Positions 37,032 to 45,905 of a DNA stretch of 64,000 nt are shown here, one piece after another. How positions within the stretch are numbered: the first letter of the stretch is position 1; each line of letters starts with the position of its first letter. This stretch comes from G965216255 sp965216255 (GTDB lineage Bacteria; Bacteroidota; Rhodothermia; Rhodothermales; Bin80). The translations under genes were made by a program, and so were the position numbers. The stretch lies in the NCBI GenBank assembly GCA_965216255.1, contig OZ244148.1:3534001-3598000 (forward strand), written 5' to 3'. The notes below the pieces were generated by a model. That model had not been told where the DNA came from. It did no database searches and was given only the letters and a program-made list of their open reading frames with translations.

Positions 37032-38939
37032 ATGGTAGTTGGCTTCATTCTGTGTACTCTGACATTCCTTGGCGGCGTTTCGCTCCTGGTTGCCGTTGCG
37101 AGAAGAAGGATGCGCGCCATTGGAGCCGTTAGGCGTATCCCTCGGGATCTGGGAGCGCTTATTTTGATCGAGAGATTTGGTCAGCGACACCCCAAGGGTC
37201 AAAGTCGCCGGTTAGCTCGTCCTGAGCGTAGGCGGGGCAGACCAATACAGCATTCGCTTACGCGGATACCATCGCCTCCAGAAGTAATCCCCACAGCTGC
37301 ACGATCTTCGTCAAGCGCTGTGCAGGATCCAAACGCTGCATTAGAAGCGGCGGCGCAAGGCGCCTGGTTCGGCATGAGTGCTTTCCAGAATCTCCTGGAA
37401 ATCGACGAGCACGTATACACAGCAATGGGGACACTCGCAGGCACGCAACTTGACTCGATCGGCGACCTGAGCCAGTATCTTGCCAGCTGGGGATCAGCTG
37501 AATTGGGCGAAGCGCTCCCACAGGGGGCACTAAACAAACTCATGGGCCACTTGGCAGAACCCGTTGTCGCTCAGCATCTGGAGGACTTGGGAATACAGGT
37601 TGAAATGCCGGACACGTCCAACCAGGAGGGATACGACTTGGTGCTCAACGGAGAGCATGCCGTGAACGTCAAGACAGTTGCCGATGCTGACTCGCTGGTC
37701 AGTCACTTTGCAAAGCATCCCCAGATTCCCGTAATCGTGCCCGAAGACATGGCTGGAATACCCGGTGATGCGATCTATCTCGATGCCGCGGGATCATTGG
37801 AACAGCTCAATACGGCCGTAGAATCCGGTGACGAAAACATTGTTCTTGTGGACAATGCCTTGTCTCACGCGGAATTGCTAGAGCACACAGAAAGCGTAGG
37901 CGATGCGCTCTTGGGCAATGTGGATCCCATCGGTATTCCCTTTATCACGTTGGCGCTTTCCGGCTTTCGCGAAATCCGTCTAATTGCAACGCGCAAGACT
38001 GAGTTAAGGTACGCTGCTAGGAATCTGGGCTTGGACCTGGCTGGAACCGGTGGAGGGGGCATGGCCGGAGCTGCGGCCGGAGCAGCCATGGGCACCGCTG
38101 TGTTACCCGGCGTTGGCACTGCAATTGGCGGCGTAGTCGGTGGAATCGTGGGGGCCATAGGGGGGCGGGGTATTACAAACAGCATCAAGCGGGATCGTCT
38201 GCAAAAGGCAATCATGGCATACGAAGTCGCGGTCAGTAGAACGGAGCGGAAAATATTGGCATTACAGAAAGATGCTCGACGGCAGTATGAGAGTTCTGTT
38301 CAGGTCCAAAAGGTAGGACTCGCAGAATCCGCGGAGACTCGCAAGAGCGAGTTGGAGCAGGAGTGCGCCAAGTTGATCCAACAACGGAGAGCCCTATACC
38401 GAATCAGCCCCGAACAGGGCCAAGAACTCTTGGATACCGCGCTTGCCGAACTGAATGCGCAAAGACGCCTTGTGAAGCGTGTCTTGGCTGCACCTGCGTG
38501 GATACCCAAGATCCTGCTCAGAACTTCCACGAAAGCACTACAAATACAGCTCAAGCAACTCGACGTATTGTCCGAACGACTAGAATCAGAAGCGTCGGAA
38601 ATGTTCGGTCCGCCACCCCGGCAAGACCTTGTTGGAGACCGTGCTGCTCAGTTCTTACAACTGCTACTTTCCATAGATGGAGCAACCAGTGACATCCGGG
38701 GCGTGGTTCATGCTTTTGAGATGCGGCGTAAGGAACTTGAGGCGCAGTGGCGGCAGTGCGTATTGAAGACGCGGCAGACGCTCGCTGATCATAGATACCA
38801 TTGTATGGCTGGCTTGGCTCGAACAATCCGCCTTTTGCATGAAGAGATGGAACGTAAAATGCGCGCAATCCGACAGGAGCTTGAACTGCTCGCAGAGTCC
38901 GTCATGGCCGAACAAGGCCGACTTGGCAGGCGAAGGTGA
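37032..38939 (+). CDS. Membrane-anchored nuclease-like, glycine-zipper, coiled-coil protein
   Basis: I do not recognise this 635-residue protein as a whole. From the ATG at 37032 (AAGAGG 9 bp upstream) it begins with a membrane helix (VGFILCTLTFLGGVSLLVAV). Residues about 170-240 contain HLEDLGIQVE, GYDLVLNGEHAVNVKTV and IPVIVPEDM, the layout of a PD-(D/E)xK nuclease-like core (Asp, then NVK in place of ExK). Residues about 338-380 are a glycine zipper (AGAAAGAAMGTAVLPGVG), able to insert in membranes. The last 250 residues are charged coiled coil. Such an architecture could be a toxin-like or antiphage effector. It stands alone between mobile elements. A longer TTG start at 36954 is possible. 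Confidence 0.7.
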   Translation: MVVGFILCTLTFLGGVSLLVAVARRRMRAIGAVRRIPRDLGALILIERFGQRHPKGQSRRLARPERRRGRPIQHSLTRIPSPPEVIPTAARSSSSAVQDPNAALEAAAQGAWFGMSAFQNLLEIDEHVYTAMGTLAGTQLDSIGDLSQYLASWGSAELGEALPQGALNKLMGHLAEPVVAQHLEDLGIQVEMPDTSNQEGYDLVLNGEHAVNVKTVADADSLVSHFAKHPQIPVIVPEDMAGIPGDAIYLDAAGSLEQLNTAVESGDENIVLVDNALSHAELLEHTESVGDALLGNVDPIGIPFITLALSGFREIRLIATRKTELRYAARNLGLDLAGTGGGGMAGAAAGAAMGTAVLPGVGTAIGGVVGGIVGAIGGRGITNSIKRDRLQKAIMAYEVAVSRTERKILALQKDARRQYESSVQVQKVGLAESAETRKSELEQECAKLIQQRRALYRISPEQGQELLDTALAELNAQRRLVKRVLAAPAWIPKILLRTSTKALQIQLKQLDVLSERLESEASEMFGPPPRQDLVGDRAAQFLQLLLSIDGATSDIRGVVHAFEMRRKELEAQWRQCVLKTRQTLADHRYHCMAGLARTIRLLHEEMERKMRAIRQELELLAESVMAEQGRLGRRR

Positions 38940-38984
38940 GGACACAGTTTGGGTATTGATGGCATACGACGTCATCCAGTTGCA

Positions 38985-39087
38985 CGTCGGGTGTTACCCA
39001 GTGGGACCGGCGTGCCCTGCCGTCGCCCATAACCTTGGCAGGGCTATCTTAAATACACCGGAAAACCGTCTAACGTTTGGGGTACAT
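38985..39087 (-). repeat. IS3-end relic
   Basis: The reverse complement of this stretch (tgtaccccaaacgttagacg ... agatagccctgccaaggtt) matches the 3' end of the IS3 element at 35072-35170 with gaps. It has no transposase. It directly precedes the DUF4145 gene. Confidence 0.65.
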
Positions 39088-39574
39088 CTCAGGCCATCCT
39101 CCGGTGACAGCTAAGCAGGCATTCGACTGCCCGCGGTGCGGTGCGTTTGCACATCAATACTGGTTTGATGTGCAAACAGGAGTCGAAGATGGCAGCGTAT
39201 GGGGGGACTCGAAGAATTGAGTGACTTACGGTGGAGCGACAGCGAGTTCAGGCTCACTGTGTGTGCATCGTGCAGGGAAGTCGCAGTATGGCGTGCCAAG
39301 AACTTGGTCTACCCGTCTAGCATTCCTGTTTCCCGGCCTAATGATGATTTGCCTGAAGACATAATAAGGAGACTACTCTGAGGCAGCGGCTATACTCGTT
39401 AGCTCACCACGTGGTGCCGCTGCATTGCTTCGACTTTGCATTGAGAAACTGTGCGCATCTCTTGGTGATCCGAAGAAAGGATTAAACGACGCCAATTAAA
39501 GTCCGAAGAGCAACAACTGTAGACAAGGTAGTATGCCCCTGAGTAGAGACAGAAGATAGCACAGGCAACGCGGA

Positions 39575-39627
39575 AAACGAGCTTCTTCGGAGGGAGGGCG
39601 GAGCCCGACCGGAGAAGAAGCTCGTTT
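39575..39627 (-). terminator. Strong hairpin terminator downstream of the IS30 transposase
   Basis: aaacgagcttcttc (39575-39588) and gaagaagctcgttt (39614-39627) form a perfect 14-bp stem. In the minus direction the stem is followed by tttt, giving a Rho-independent terminator about 145 bp after the transposase stop. It could also block read-through into the element. Confidence 0.7.
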
Positions 39628-39771
39628 GCTGGCCGAAGAAATTCGCGCTCCTTGACCTTTGAGGCAGCCAATGCCGGCGGGCGAGCATGGCTCTTCCCCT
39701 GCGTGTAGGCACGCATGATGTCACCCGAACATGGTACAATGGTCTATGGGTCTTTCTGGCGACGACCCGAC

Positions 39772-40761
39772 TCAGACCATGGACGCGGAGGCTGCCACGC
39801 CCTCTAGTGCAGGAAGGAAAACCTCCGCCGGCGTGCGGTAGGCCAAGCATCGGCGCGGACGGTTGTTCAATTGCGCTTGCACCCGCCTCACCGCTGCCGG
39901 TTCAACCGTGTGAAAGTTGGTTGCCTTCGGGAAGTACTCTCGCACCAGGCCGTTGGTGTGCTCGTTCAGACCACGCTCCCAGGAGTGGTATGGCCTCGCA
40001 AAGTAAAACGATGCGGAAAGCGCGCTGGCGATCTGGCGATGATGAGCGAACTCCTTGCCATTGTCCGCCGTGATAGTAAGTACCCGGTCCTTTACCGGAC
40101 TGAGACAACCTATGATCGCATGGCGGACCCCGATCGCAGCCTTTGACGCAACGTGCTCAAGAAACGTGAATTTCGAGGCGCGATCGACCATGGATACCAG
40201 TGCTCCCTGTTGTTTCGCCCCGATGATCGTATCAACCTCCCAGTCGCCTATCCGCGTCTTCTGCTCTACAATGGGATCACGTTCGCTGATGTCTACACGG
40301 TGCGGTATCAGGCCGCGCCCAGCACCGCTCTTGTTACGCCTGTTGTACCGCTTACCACGGCGACGCAGCAGCTTGTACAACGATCCGCCAGCCGCTCGGT
40401 CCGCCCAGCTATGCCTGTAAATCCATGTGGTGCTTACCGAAACGACACCATCACGACGAAGTCGACCCGAGACCTGCTCTGGACTCCAGTGCAGGGCGAG
40501 CTTCTCACGCACAAGAGACCACATCGCTTCAGTCATCTTCCGTGGACGCAACGATGCCTTCCTCCGCCGCCCGCTGGCCAAGCGGGTAGCCTGTTGATAC
40601 CGGTAGCCCCTACCTCCGCTGTTGCGATGCAACTCCCGGCTGATCGTCGATGGCGAGCGACCCAACTGTCGCGCAATCTCGCGCAGCGAATCAGCTCGCT
40701 TCCTCAATGCGTGAATCTGGCACCTTTCCTCATAGGAAAGATGATGATAGCCCGTCGCCAT
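39772..40761 (-). CDS. IS30-family transposase
   Basis: 329 residues. The N-terminal HTH (LSYEERCQIHALRKRADSLREIARQLGRS PSTISREL, about residues 8-45) is typical, followed by the DDE core: DWEVDTIIG (first Asp), TADNGKEFAHH (second Asp) and NEHTNGLVREYFPKATNF (Glu). It excises and inserts the IS30 element. Complete length, ATG at 40761. Confidence 0.94.
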   Translation of the reverse strand: MATGYHHLSYEERCQIHALRKRADSLREIARQLGRSPSTISRELHRNSGGRGYRYQQATRLASGRRRKASLRPRKMTEAMWSLVREKLALHWSPEQVSGRLRRDGVVSVSTTWIYRHSWADRAAGGSLYKLLRRRGKRYNRRNKSGAGRGLIPHRVDISERDPIVEQKTRIGDWEVDTIIGAKQQGALVSMVDRASKFTFLEHVASKAAIGVRHAIIGCLSPVKDRVLTITADNGKEFAHHRQIASALSASFYFARPYHSWERGLNEHTNGLVREYFPKATNFHTVEPAAVRRVQAQLNNRPRRCLAYRTPAEVFLPALEGVAASASMV

Positions 40762-41141
40762 TTGATACCCTCCAATGAAGTCTTAACGGAGCGTACCGGC
40801 ATCATCTCGCTCACATGTAATCAGCGTGATGAATACGCGCTTGCTAGCGCGCTGTCATCCAAATCAAGTGTTGCACTTCGTTGTTAAATGGGCCCGAGAA
40901 TATCGGTGCTCTCGTAGCAGAAATGAGTTTGGGTCAAAAAGTACAGCGAGCACTTGACATGGTGCGGGTCATTGGCAACCATGCGGTGCATCCAGGCACA
41001 CTGGACATAAAGGACGACACAGAGACTGCCTCGACACTCTTTGAGCTTATAAATATGATCGCCAACGAAATGCTAACTCGGCCTCGAGAGATAAAGGAGG
41101 CGTATAGCAGGCTTCCTACGAAATATCCGCAAGAACATTGA

Positions 41142-41532
41142 TCGGCGAGATGGGAAGTAGAGAAGACCTGTAAGGCAGCAGCTCTGTAGCTTCGTCCCGC
41201 GTCCACTTTCTCGCCGATGGCTTTCGAACGGAGCCCCGTGGCACTGGCGACTCGTTGATTTACTCCGGTTGTCAGAGTGAGCCATTCACAGCGCGAAACA
41301 GGCTCCCCACATGGCCCTATCGCGTTTTTCGTCGCACCGAAATGCGCCCGGTCGCGATTTTCCCCGCCGGACCGGCACTTCAGATGCGTTTCCTGGGGCC
41401 ACTCGAGCCACCTTCCGGCCCGTTTTCGACACTTATGGGCGGTTTCAGGCGCATGTGTGCGAGCGCCCGCACACATAGGCGGCCCGGCCGGATCGGCCTC
41501 TTCCGGGCCCGCTGCACATACGCAGCGGCCGC
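41142..41532. other. 390 bp without a supported gene
   Basis: The stretch at 41258-41283 (ttactccggttgtcagagtgagc) resembles the end of the resolvase fragment at 31252-31275, so a second resolvase remnant once lay here. The rest is GC-rich with no motif. Confidence 0.35.
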
Positions 41533-41568
41533 GTGAATGCAACATAAAGATCAGTATGTTGCATTCAC
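41533..41568. repeat. Lox-like palindrome, site 1
   Basis: gtgaatgcaacata, 8-bp spacer aagatcag, tatgttgcattcac: a perfect 14-bp inverted repeat. It lies 26 bp after the SDH proteinase stop. A near copy is at 42878-42910 on the other side of the same two genes. Confidence 0.9.
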
Positions 41569-41593
41569 CGCACGAGTGGCCTTGGACGGGTCT

Positions 41594-42541
41594 CTACGGG
41601 TGCTGTGCTCCCCCTGCTTTAGGAACCATCGTCAGGTTCTTGATCCACGCGCCCCCCGCGCTGCTATGTACAACTTTCACGGCGGCACTGTGATCGAAGG
41701 CTATCGTGGACAGATGGTACAGAGTCAACACCTCATCCTGCAATTTCTGATCGGCCTCCAGATTAATGACCTTCACTTTTTTAGCCTTGGCATCCTTCCG
41801 GCCTATGCGTTTCCCGTGGGCGCCGTGCTTGTCGCTGCTGAAGTAGTCAGCAACTTCGGATGCCAAAACGGCCCGGTTTCTATGCCCGGCAAACATATAT
41901 TGTCCAAGCCACCCCTGGACGATAGCCTGCCCGTATGAAAGGGTCCTTCGGGCCTCTTCAAGCAATGCCGGGCCGAGGGACCGGAGTACCGGAGCCCACG
42001 CGTGAGCCAGGATTGGGTCGCTATGTGCGATCTCCTCCTTTGCTTTGTCGAACTGTCCGACTATCGAATGAGCCGAGTAGTGTCTACCTCCAAAGAACAT
42101 CTGGGGGTCAGTAGGACCCAATTGGCTTTGGCGATCCATTAGGATGCGATCACACCCCAATGCGATCATCGTGCCGGCAGACATGGCATAGGTTGGTATC
42201 ACGATATCGATCTTTTTGAACTTGCTTCGCAGATACTCAACAATGGTTTGGGCCGCCTCCGCCCGCCCGCCGGGCGTGTGCAGAATCAGTAGCAGATTCT
42301 TCTCGGGATCGCACCCGTAGACTCCTGCCATAAACCCGTTTATATCCTCGAGGGTGATAGCCGTTGACAGTCCCGGGGCTCTAGGCTTCTGGAGAAACGC
42401 CGAGGCGTAATACAGGACATTGCGATCGTAATGCTTCGCAATGCGCTCTACGGCATCACTCACACTATCGCTAATGAACTGGCCGCGATTCTCCGGTGTA
42501 ATTCCTTTAAACTCATCGAGTAACTCAGACCAGCCTGGCAT
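41594..42541 (-). CDS. SDH-type serine proteinase, ClpP-like fold
   Basis: 315 residues of the serine dehydrogenase proteinase (SDH_sah) family, related to ClpP/SppA. LLILHTPGGRAEAAQTIVEYL is the oxyanion/Gly-rich strand and TYAMSAGTMIALGCDRILM carries the nucleophile Ser121. LGPTDPQMFF follows as in the family. No signal peptide, so cytoplasmic or membrane-peripheral. It overlaps the preceding small gene by 17 bp, and the pair is enclosed by two near-identical palindromes, so they look like one mobile cassette. Substrate unknown. Confidence 0.88.
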   Translation of the reverse strand: MPGWSELLDEFKGITPENRGQFISDSVSDAVERIAKHYDRNVLYYASAFLQKPRAPGLSTAITLEDINGFMAGVYGCDPEKNLLLILHTPGGRAEAAQTIVEYLRSKFKKIDIVIPTYAMSAGTMIALGCDRILMDRQSQLGPTDPQMFFGGRHYSAHSIVGQFDKAKEEIAHSDPILAHAWAPVLRSLGPALLEEARRTLSYGQAIVQGWLGQYMFAGHRNRAVLASEVADYFSSDKHGAHGKRIGRKDAKAKKVKVINLEADQKLQDEVLTLYHLSTIAFDHSAAVKVVHSSAGGAWIKNLTMVPKAGGAQHP

Positions 42542-42755
42542 CCTTGCTGTTTTTAAGTGAGGTAGGGTGCGGATTCGGGCTCGTGATCACGATCCCGATC
42601 GGATTGGCCCATGAATATAGGGGCTGGGGGGTTTCTGGCTGCTCTGTGAAATCAGGAATTTCTGTTAAACGCACGTACTCGTCGTACTGCTGATTGGCCT
42701 GCTCAAGGAGCTGGAAAACATCAGCTTCACTCAGGTTGCGTTGCTGGTCTGTCAT
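42525..42755 (-). CDS. Small protein co-transcribed with the SDH proteinase
   Basis: The ATG at 42755 gives 76 acidic residues (MTDQQRNLSEADVFQLLEQ, DFTEQPETPQPLYSWANP). No recognised domain. Its end overlaps the start of the proteinase gene, indicating coupled translation; it may be a partner or inhibitor. A longer start at 42860 is possible but would enter the low-complexity upstream region. Confidence 0.6.
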   Translation of the reverse strand: MTDQQRNLSEADVFQLLEQANQQYDEYVRLTEIPDFTEQPETPQPLYSWANPIGIVITSPNPHPTSLKNSKDARLV

Positions 42756-42877
42756 TGTGGTCTCCGGAAATAGTGGTACGGTATTCCCCGCTCGCACGTG
42801 CGAAACAGCCTCCAGTTCCGCGGTGCGCGTGGGAGTAGCACTGGAGGCCGTCGCCATCACTTTGCCGGCTGACCGCT

Positions 42878-42910
42878 CGAATGCAACATAAAACCGCTAT
42901 GTTACATTCG
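42878..42910. repeat. Lox-like palindrome, site 2
   Basis: cgaatgcaacata, 7-bp spacer aaaccgc, tatgttacattcg: 13-bp arms with one mismatch. The arms match site 1 (gaatgcaacata). It lies upstream of the two-gene SDH cassette. Confidence 0.88.
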
Positions 42911-43035
42911 TGGTAATGCTCGCCAGCTGTGCGTTGCCGCAGCCGGAAACTAAATGCTCCCTGAATCCCGCTCCCAATCGAGGGCTTTTGCGGCCCACTC
43001 TTTAGACTCTATCCGTTCAACAAACGGCAGCGACC

Positions 43036-43263
43036 ATGCCCGATTACGAATCAATGTATCTCGACGCTGGATACGATAACTGGGACGACTATGAAGCAAA
43101 TGGCTTTCGCACAGCGCAGGAAGTAGCCTTGGAAGCAGCCGCCCGCGAAAGAGAAATGGAAGAGGCAATTGCGAAGGAACGTGCAGCTGAGAGGGCCCAA
43201 GATGCTGAATACGACTACCCGTACCTCAACGAGCCGCATTCCCACGGGGCGTTTGACCATTGA
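43036..43263 (+). CDS. Small acidic protein of unknown function
   Basis: 75 residues from the ATG at 43036: MPDYESMYLDAGYDNWDDYEANGF, then an Ala/Glu-rich helix (ALEAAAREREMEEAIAKERAAE) and a YDYPYL tail. The composition is strongly acidic and the central part would be an amphipathic helix. No family recognised. It lies between the SDH cassette and IS110 copy 2. Confidence 0.55.
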   Translation: MPDYESMYLDAGYDNWDDYEANGFRTAQEVALEAAAREREMEEAIAKERAAERAQDAEYDYPYLNEPHSHGAFDH

Positions 43264-43452
43264 GCATTTAGCGCAGCCGAACGGTCCACACGTTATCTAT
43301 GGCACCATGACGGTACCGGCACAGAGATCTTATAGTAGGACTGCTCCGGCTGGGCGAGCTACTATAGCTCGTCTATCCATCACCCAAACCGGAACAGCCT
43401 CATACAATAATACACCCAACCTTTCACTTTAGCCTCCTCGCTGTTTGTTGGC

Positions 43453-44541
43453 ATGGACGTGCACAAGAAGAGCATTGCGCTCTGCGTATACGACAACAGC
43501 GCGGGTGAGGCAGTCGACGAGCGGCAGTTGCCGAATGATATGCCGAAGATCCGCAAGTATATACGACAGGTGCAGCGGCGCTACGGCGCGCTTAGGTGCT
43601 GCTACGAAGCATCTTCTTGCGGATTCGGCCTGCAGCGTGCGCTGCAGGCGCAGGGCGTGCCGTGTGAAGTGATTGCTCCGTCATCCATTCCGCGCCGATC
43701 AGGCGAGCGCGTCAAGACCGACCGGCGGGATGCCAGCAAGCTGGCCACGCTGTATGCCGCTGGACTGCTGAGGCCGGTGTGCGTGCCGGAAGAGGAGCAG
43801 GAAGCAGCGCGATCCCTATTGCGCTGCCGCGCTGACCTGGTCGAGTCCATAACGCGAACCAAACAGCGGATCCTGTGCTTTCTTCAGACCCGGGGCTTTC
43901 GGTACACGGGCGCAACACACTGGACGAAAGCCTTTCGTAGGTGGCTCAGCGCCCTGCCCGTCGCGGCTGTGGACCAGGTCACGCTGCAGACGTATCTGCA
44001 CAAGCTGGCGTATTTGGAGCAGGAAGTGCACAGACTGGAACAGCAGCTGGCGGAGGAAGCCGAAAAGGACCGCTACAGAGAGCCCGTGGGGGTGCTGATG
44101 GTCTTCCGGGGCATTGGCATTGTTACGGCCTTGACGCTGGCTTGCGAATGGGGAGACATCCGTTCCTTCGCGCATCCGCGGCAGTTGATGGCGTATCTCG
44201 GCCTGGTGCCGAGCGAGTACAGCTCGGGCGATCACACGCAGCGCGGCTCCATCACAAAGACGGGCAATACGCATGTTCGCAAGGTGCTGGTGTCAACGGC
44301 ATGGAAGGATGCAGCCCAACCGCGGTGCAGCAGAGTGCTGCGCGAACGGCAGAAGGGGGTCTCGGCCGAGGTCGTTCTACTGGCATGGAAGGCCCAGTGC
44401 CGGCTGTACAAGAGATTCCGCAAACTGAGCCAGACGAAGTCGCGCTGTGTGGCCAACACGGCAGTGGCGCGTGAACTGGCGGGCTTTCTCTGGGAAGCGC
44501 GGTGTATGCACACGGGCTCGCCGTTGCCGAAAGCCGCCTAA
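43453..44541 (+). CDS. IS110-family DEDD recombinase, copy 2
   Basis: 362 residues from the internal ATG at 43453 (MDVHKKSIALCVYD); the start used by copies 1 and 3 has decayed here (ATG to ATA, followed by a TAA). About one residue in ten differs from copy 1. DEDD acidic motifs (MDVHKK, CYEASSCGF, KTDRRDASKLA) and the C-terminal FRGIGIVTALTLACEWGDI and LVPSEYSSGDHTQ are all kept, so the enzyme could still work if translation starts at 43453. Confidence 0.9.
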   Translation: MDVHKKSIALCVYDNSAGEAVDERQLPNDMPKIRKYIRQVQRRYGALRCCYEASSCGFGLQRALQAQGVPCEVIAPSSIPRRSGERVKTDRRDASKLATLYAAGLLRPVCVPEEEQEAARSLLRCRADLVESITRTKQRILCFLQTRGFRYTGATHWTKAFRRWLSALPVAAVDQVTLQTYLHKLAYLEQEVHRLEQQLAEEAEKDRYREPVGVLMVFRGIGIVTALTLACEWGDIRSFAHPRQLMAYLGLVPSEYSSGDHTQRGSITKTGNTHVRKVLVSTAWKDAAQPRCSRVLRERQKGVSAEVVLLAWKAQCRLYKRFRKLSQTKSRCVANTAVARELAGFLWEARCMHTGSPLPKAA

Positions 44542-44808
44542 ACTGTATCTTACAACCAAAGAAATGGCCTATGGAGAAGCGATCGGGCACGCTAGGAGAA
44601 CCCACGAAACTACCTTTGCGATAGCCGGCTCTCTTGCCGGTGAGTGCGCGTCAACAGATAGTGGCAACTCCGGACGAAACCGAAATCATGCGTTATGGTC
44701 CTTAGGGGCTTAGCACGCGTATACCAGATTGATTTGCCGTCGAAGACGCCCGGTCGCTTCTCCAGAGGTCAAGCCAAGACTATTCATGTAATCTTCACTT
44801 GACATATA
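44542..44808 (+). ncRNA. Candidate guide RNA region of IS110 copy 2
   Basis: Right-end non-coding region homologous to 34282-34549, with conserved hairpin agccggct...gccggt (44622-44641, compensating for the agccagct...gctggt of copy 1). The segment that in copy 1 is complementary to the target is replaced. Paired changes in the stem support an RNA structure. Confidence 0.45.
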
Positions 44809-44874
44809 GTCCTACTATACCAGGGCATACGATAGTGCCCATGCCTGCCCTAGGTGTATTTGTCTCCGCAAGAG

Positions 44875-45777
44875 CTACTGTAGAATGGCCCCTTCCTTTA
44901 TAAAGGCGACGCTGTTTATCCACGCCTTTGTGTCCTCGTAGTCAGGTAGGGACACGTAATACCAGGGCCAGTTTTCGCTGTCGTCAACCCTTATGACATA
45001 AACTCGGCCATTGGCAGGAAGGTGTCTGACTTTGGCCAGGTTGGCCAAAGCGTCTTCGCTAGACGGGTTCCGCGAAGGCATTAGCGGCACCTCTTTGGGT
45101 ATCCGGTATGTATTGCCAGCCTTAAGCCCGTCAAACGGTGCTAGGGCAGAACTAGTGGCTGGTGCAGCGCCAGCGAGGGGGCGAAGTATTGATTCTTCTG
45201 CCGAGACGGTCTTGAATCCTCCGTCATCTGATACTACTGGACCCGTCAGCTTAGGATTGCCTCGACCGCCGAAGCGACGGTCAGTCTGATTTGCGTGTAC
45301 AACTGCCCTAATACCTATCTCGTTTGATATAGAACCGATCTCGAACGCCATGTCTCTTGAAATCCTGGCCATCTCGTCTTGATGAGACTTTAAATCGGCT
45401 CTCCATGCATCATCGTCAATACTGATTTGGCGCGGCTCCCGCCACCTTGAAATCACACTACTCTCGGTAAAGTAGTCTCTGCCATAAGCGGTCGGGCTGC
45501 CTGACTCATAGTACAGACGATTCACTCTAACAATAACCTCAGACTCGTCTGGCAAGTCAGTGTCCACGGATAAAAGCAGGTTGCTACCGTCCAACTGCCA
45601 TTTCAAATCGAACACAGTAGCGACGACGCCATCCAGTGCCCGGCGTTCAGCCCCTTTTGTGCCCTGTTCGTCTCCGGAGACCTGACCGGTGCCAGAGGTT
45701 GTATTGCTGGACTCGCTAGAGCATCCGGCACCCATGATGCAAGCCGAAATAGCTAGTGCAGACATGATCCGTTTCAT
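44875..45777 (-). CDS. Lipoprotein of unknown function
   Basis: 300 residues from the ATG at 45777 starting MKRIMSALAISACIMGAGC, a lipoprotein signal with Cys19, then a Ser/Thr/Gly linker. The body has a beta-rich region (ATVFDLKWQLDGSNLLLSVDTDLP) and a C-terminal section YVIRVDDSENWPWYYVSLPDY that resembles an SH3-like fold. No family is recognised. It lies just right of IS110 copy 2 and is followed upstream by an IS3 relic. Confidence 0.72.
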   Translation of the reverse strand: MKRIMSALAISACIMGAGCSSESSNTTSGTGQVSGDEQGTKGAERRALDGVVATVFDLKWQLDGSNLLLSVDTDLPDESEVIVRVNRLYYESGSPTAYGRDYFTESSVISRWREPRQISIDDDAWRADLKSHQDEMARISRDMAFEIGSISNEIGIRAVVHANQTDRRFGGRGNPKLTGPVVSDDGGFKTVSAEESILRPLAGAAPATSSALAPFDGLKAGNTYRIPKEVPLMPSRNPSSEDALANLAKVRHLPANGRVYVIRVDDSENWPWYYVSLPDYEDTKAWINSVAFIKEGAILQ

Positions 45778-45821
45778 AGTTGTAGACAGGATGTCTTGTC
45801 CAGAGTTCGTACTGTATGAGA

Positions 45822-45900
45822 CGTACCGAATTCTTTGGACAGTTTTTCGGTGAATGTGAGATAGAGAGCTGCCAAGGTTTTGGGGGATAACGGGGCAGTT
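45822..45900 (+). repeat. IS3-end relic
   Basis: tttggacag...gagatagagagctgccaaggttttgggggataacgggg matches the 3' end of the IS3 element near 35086-35150 with gaps. Together with 38985-39087 it shows that IS3 copies once bordered this accessory segment. Confidence 0.6.
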
Positions 45901-45905
45901 ACGCT

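Larger units (their letters stand above)
39492..40891 (-). mobile_element. IS30-family element
   Basis: Terminal sequences ccaattaaagtccgaagagc at the left and the inverse of ccatttaacaacgaagtgca at the right form imperfect inverted repeats of about 26 bp. The element lies inside the DUF4145 gene. Ends are accurate to a few bases. Confidence 0.8.
39104..41141 (+). pseudogene. DUF4145 gene, frameshifted and split by IS30
   Basis: A GTG at 39104 opens FDCPRCGAFAHQYW (zinc-ribbon pair). After a frameshift near 39195 the sequence continues LTVCASCREVAVW, NLVYPSSIPVSRPNDDLPEDI, and after another near 39370 DYSEAAAILVSSPRGAAALLRL and LCASLGDPKKGLND. IS30 then interrupts it (39492-40891), and the end follows at 40896: NIGALVAEMSLGQKVQRALDMVRVIGNHAVHPG to 41141. 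DUF4145 domains occur beside restriction and defence genes; function unknown. The conserved C-terminal 85 codons remain open. Confidence 0.78.
43327..44823 (+). mobile_element. IS110/IS1111-family element, copy 2 (diverged)
   Basis: Begins atcttatagtagga after flank ggcacagag and ends ctatacca before gggcatacgata. The same subterminal repeats as copy 1 are present. Both flanks share cagag and gggcata with the intron B target of copies 1 and 3, which points to one target sequence. The candidate guide segment in the right end differs from copy 1 (aaactaccttt at about 44607-44617). Confidence 0.87.
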
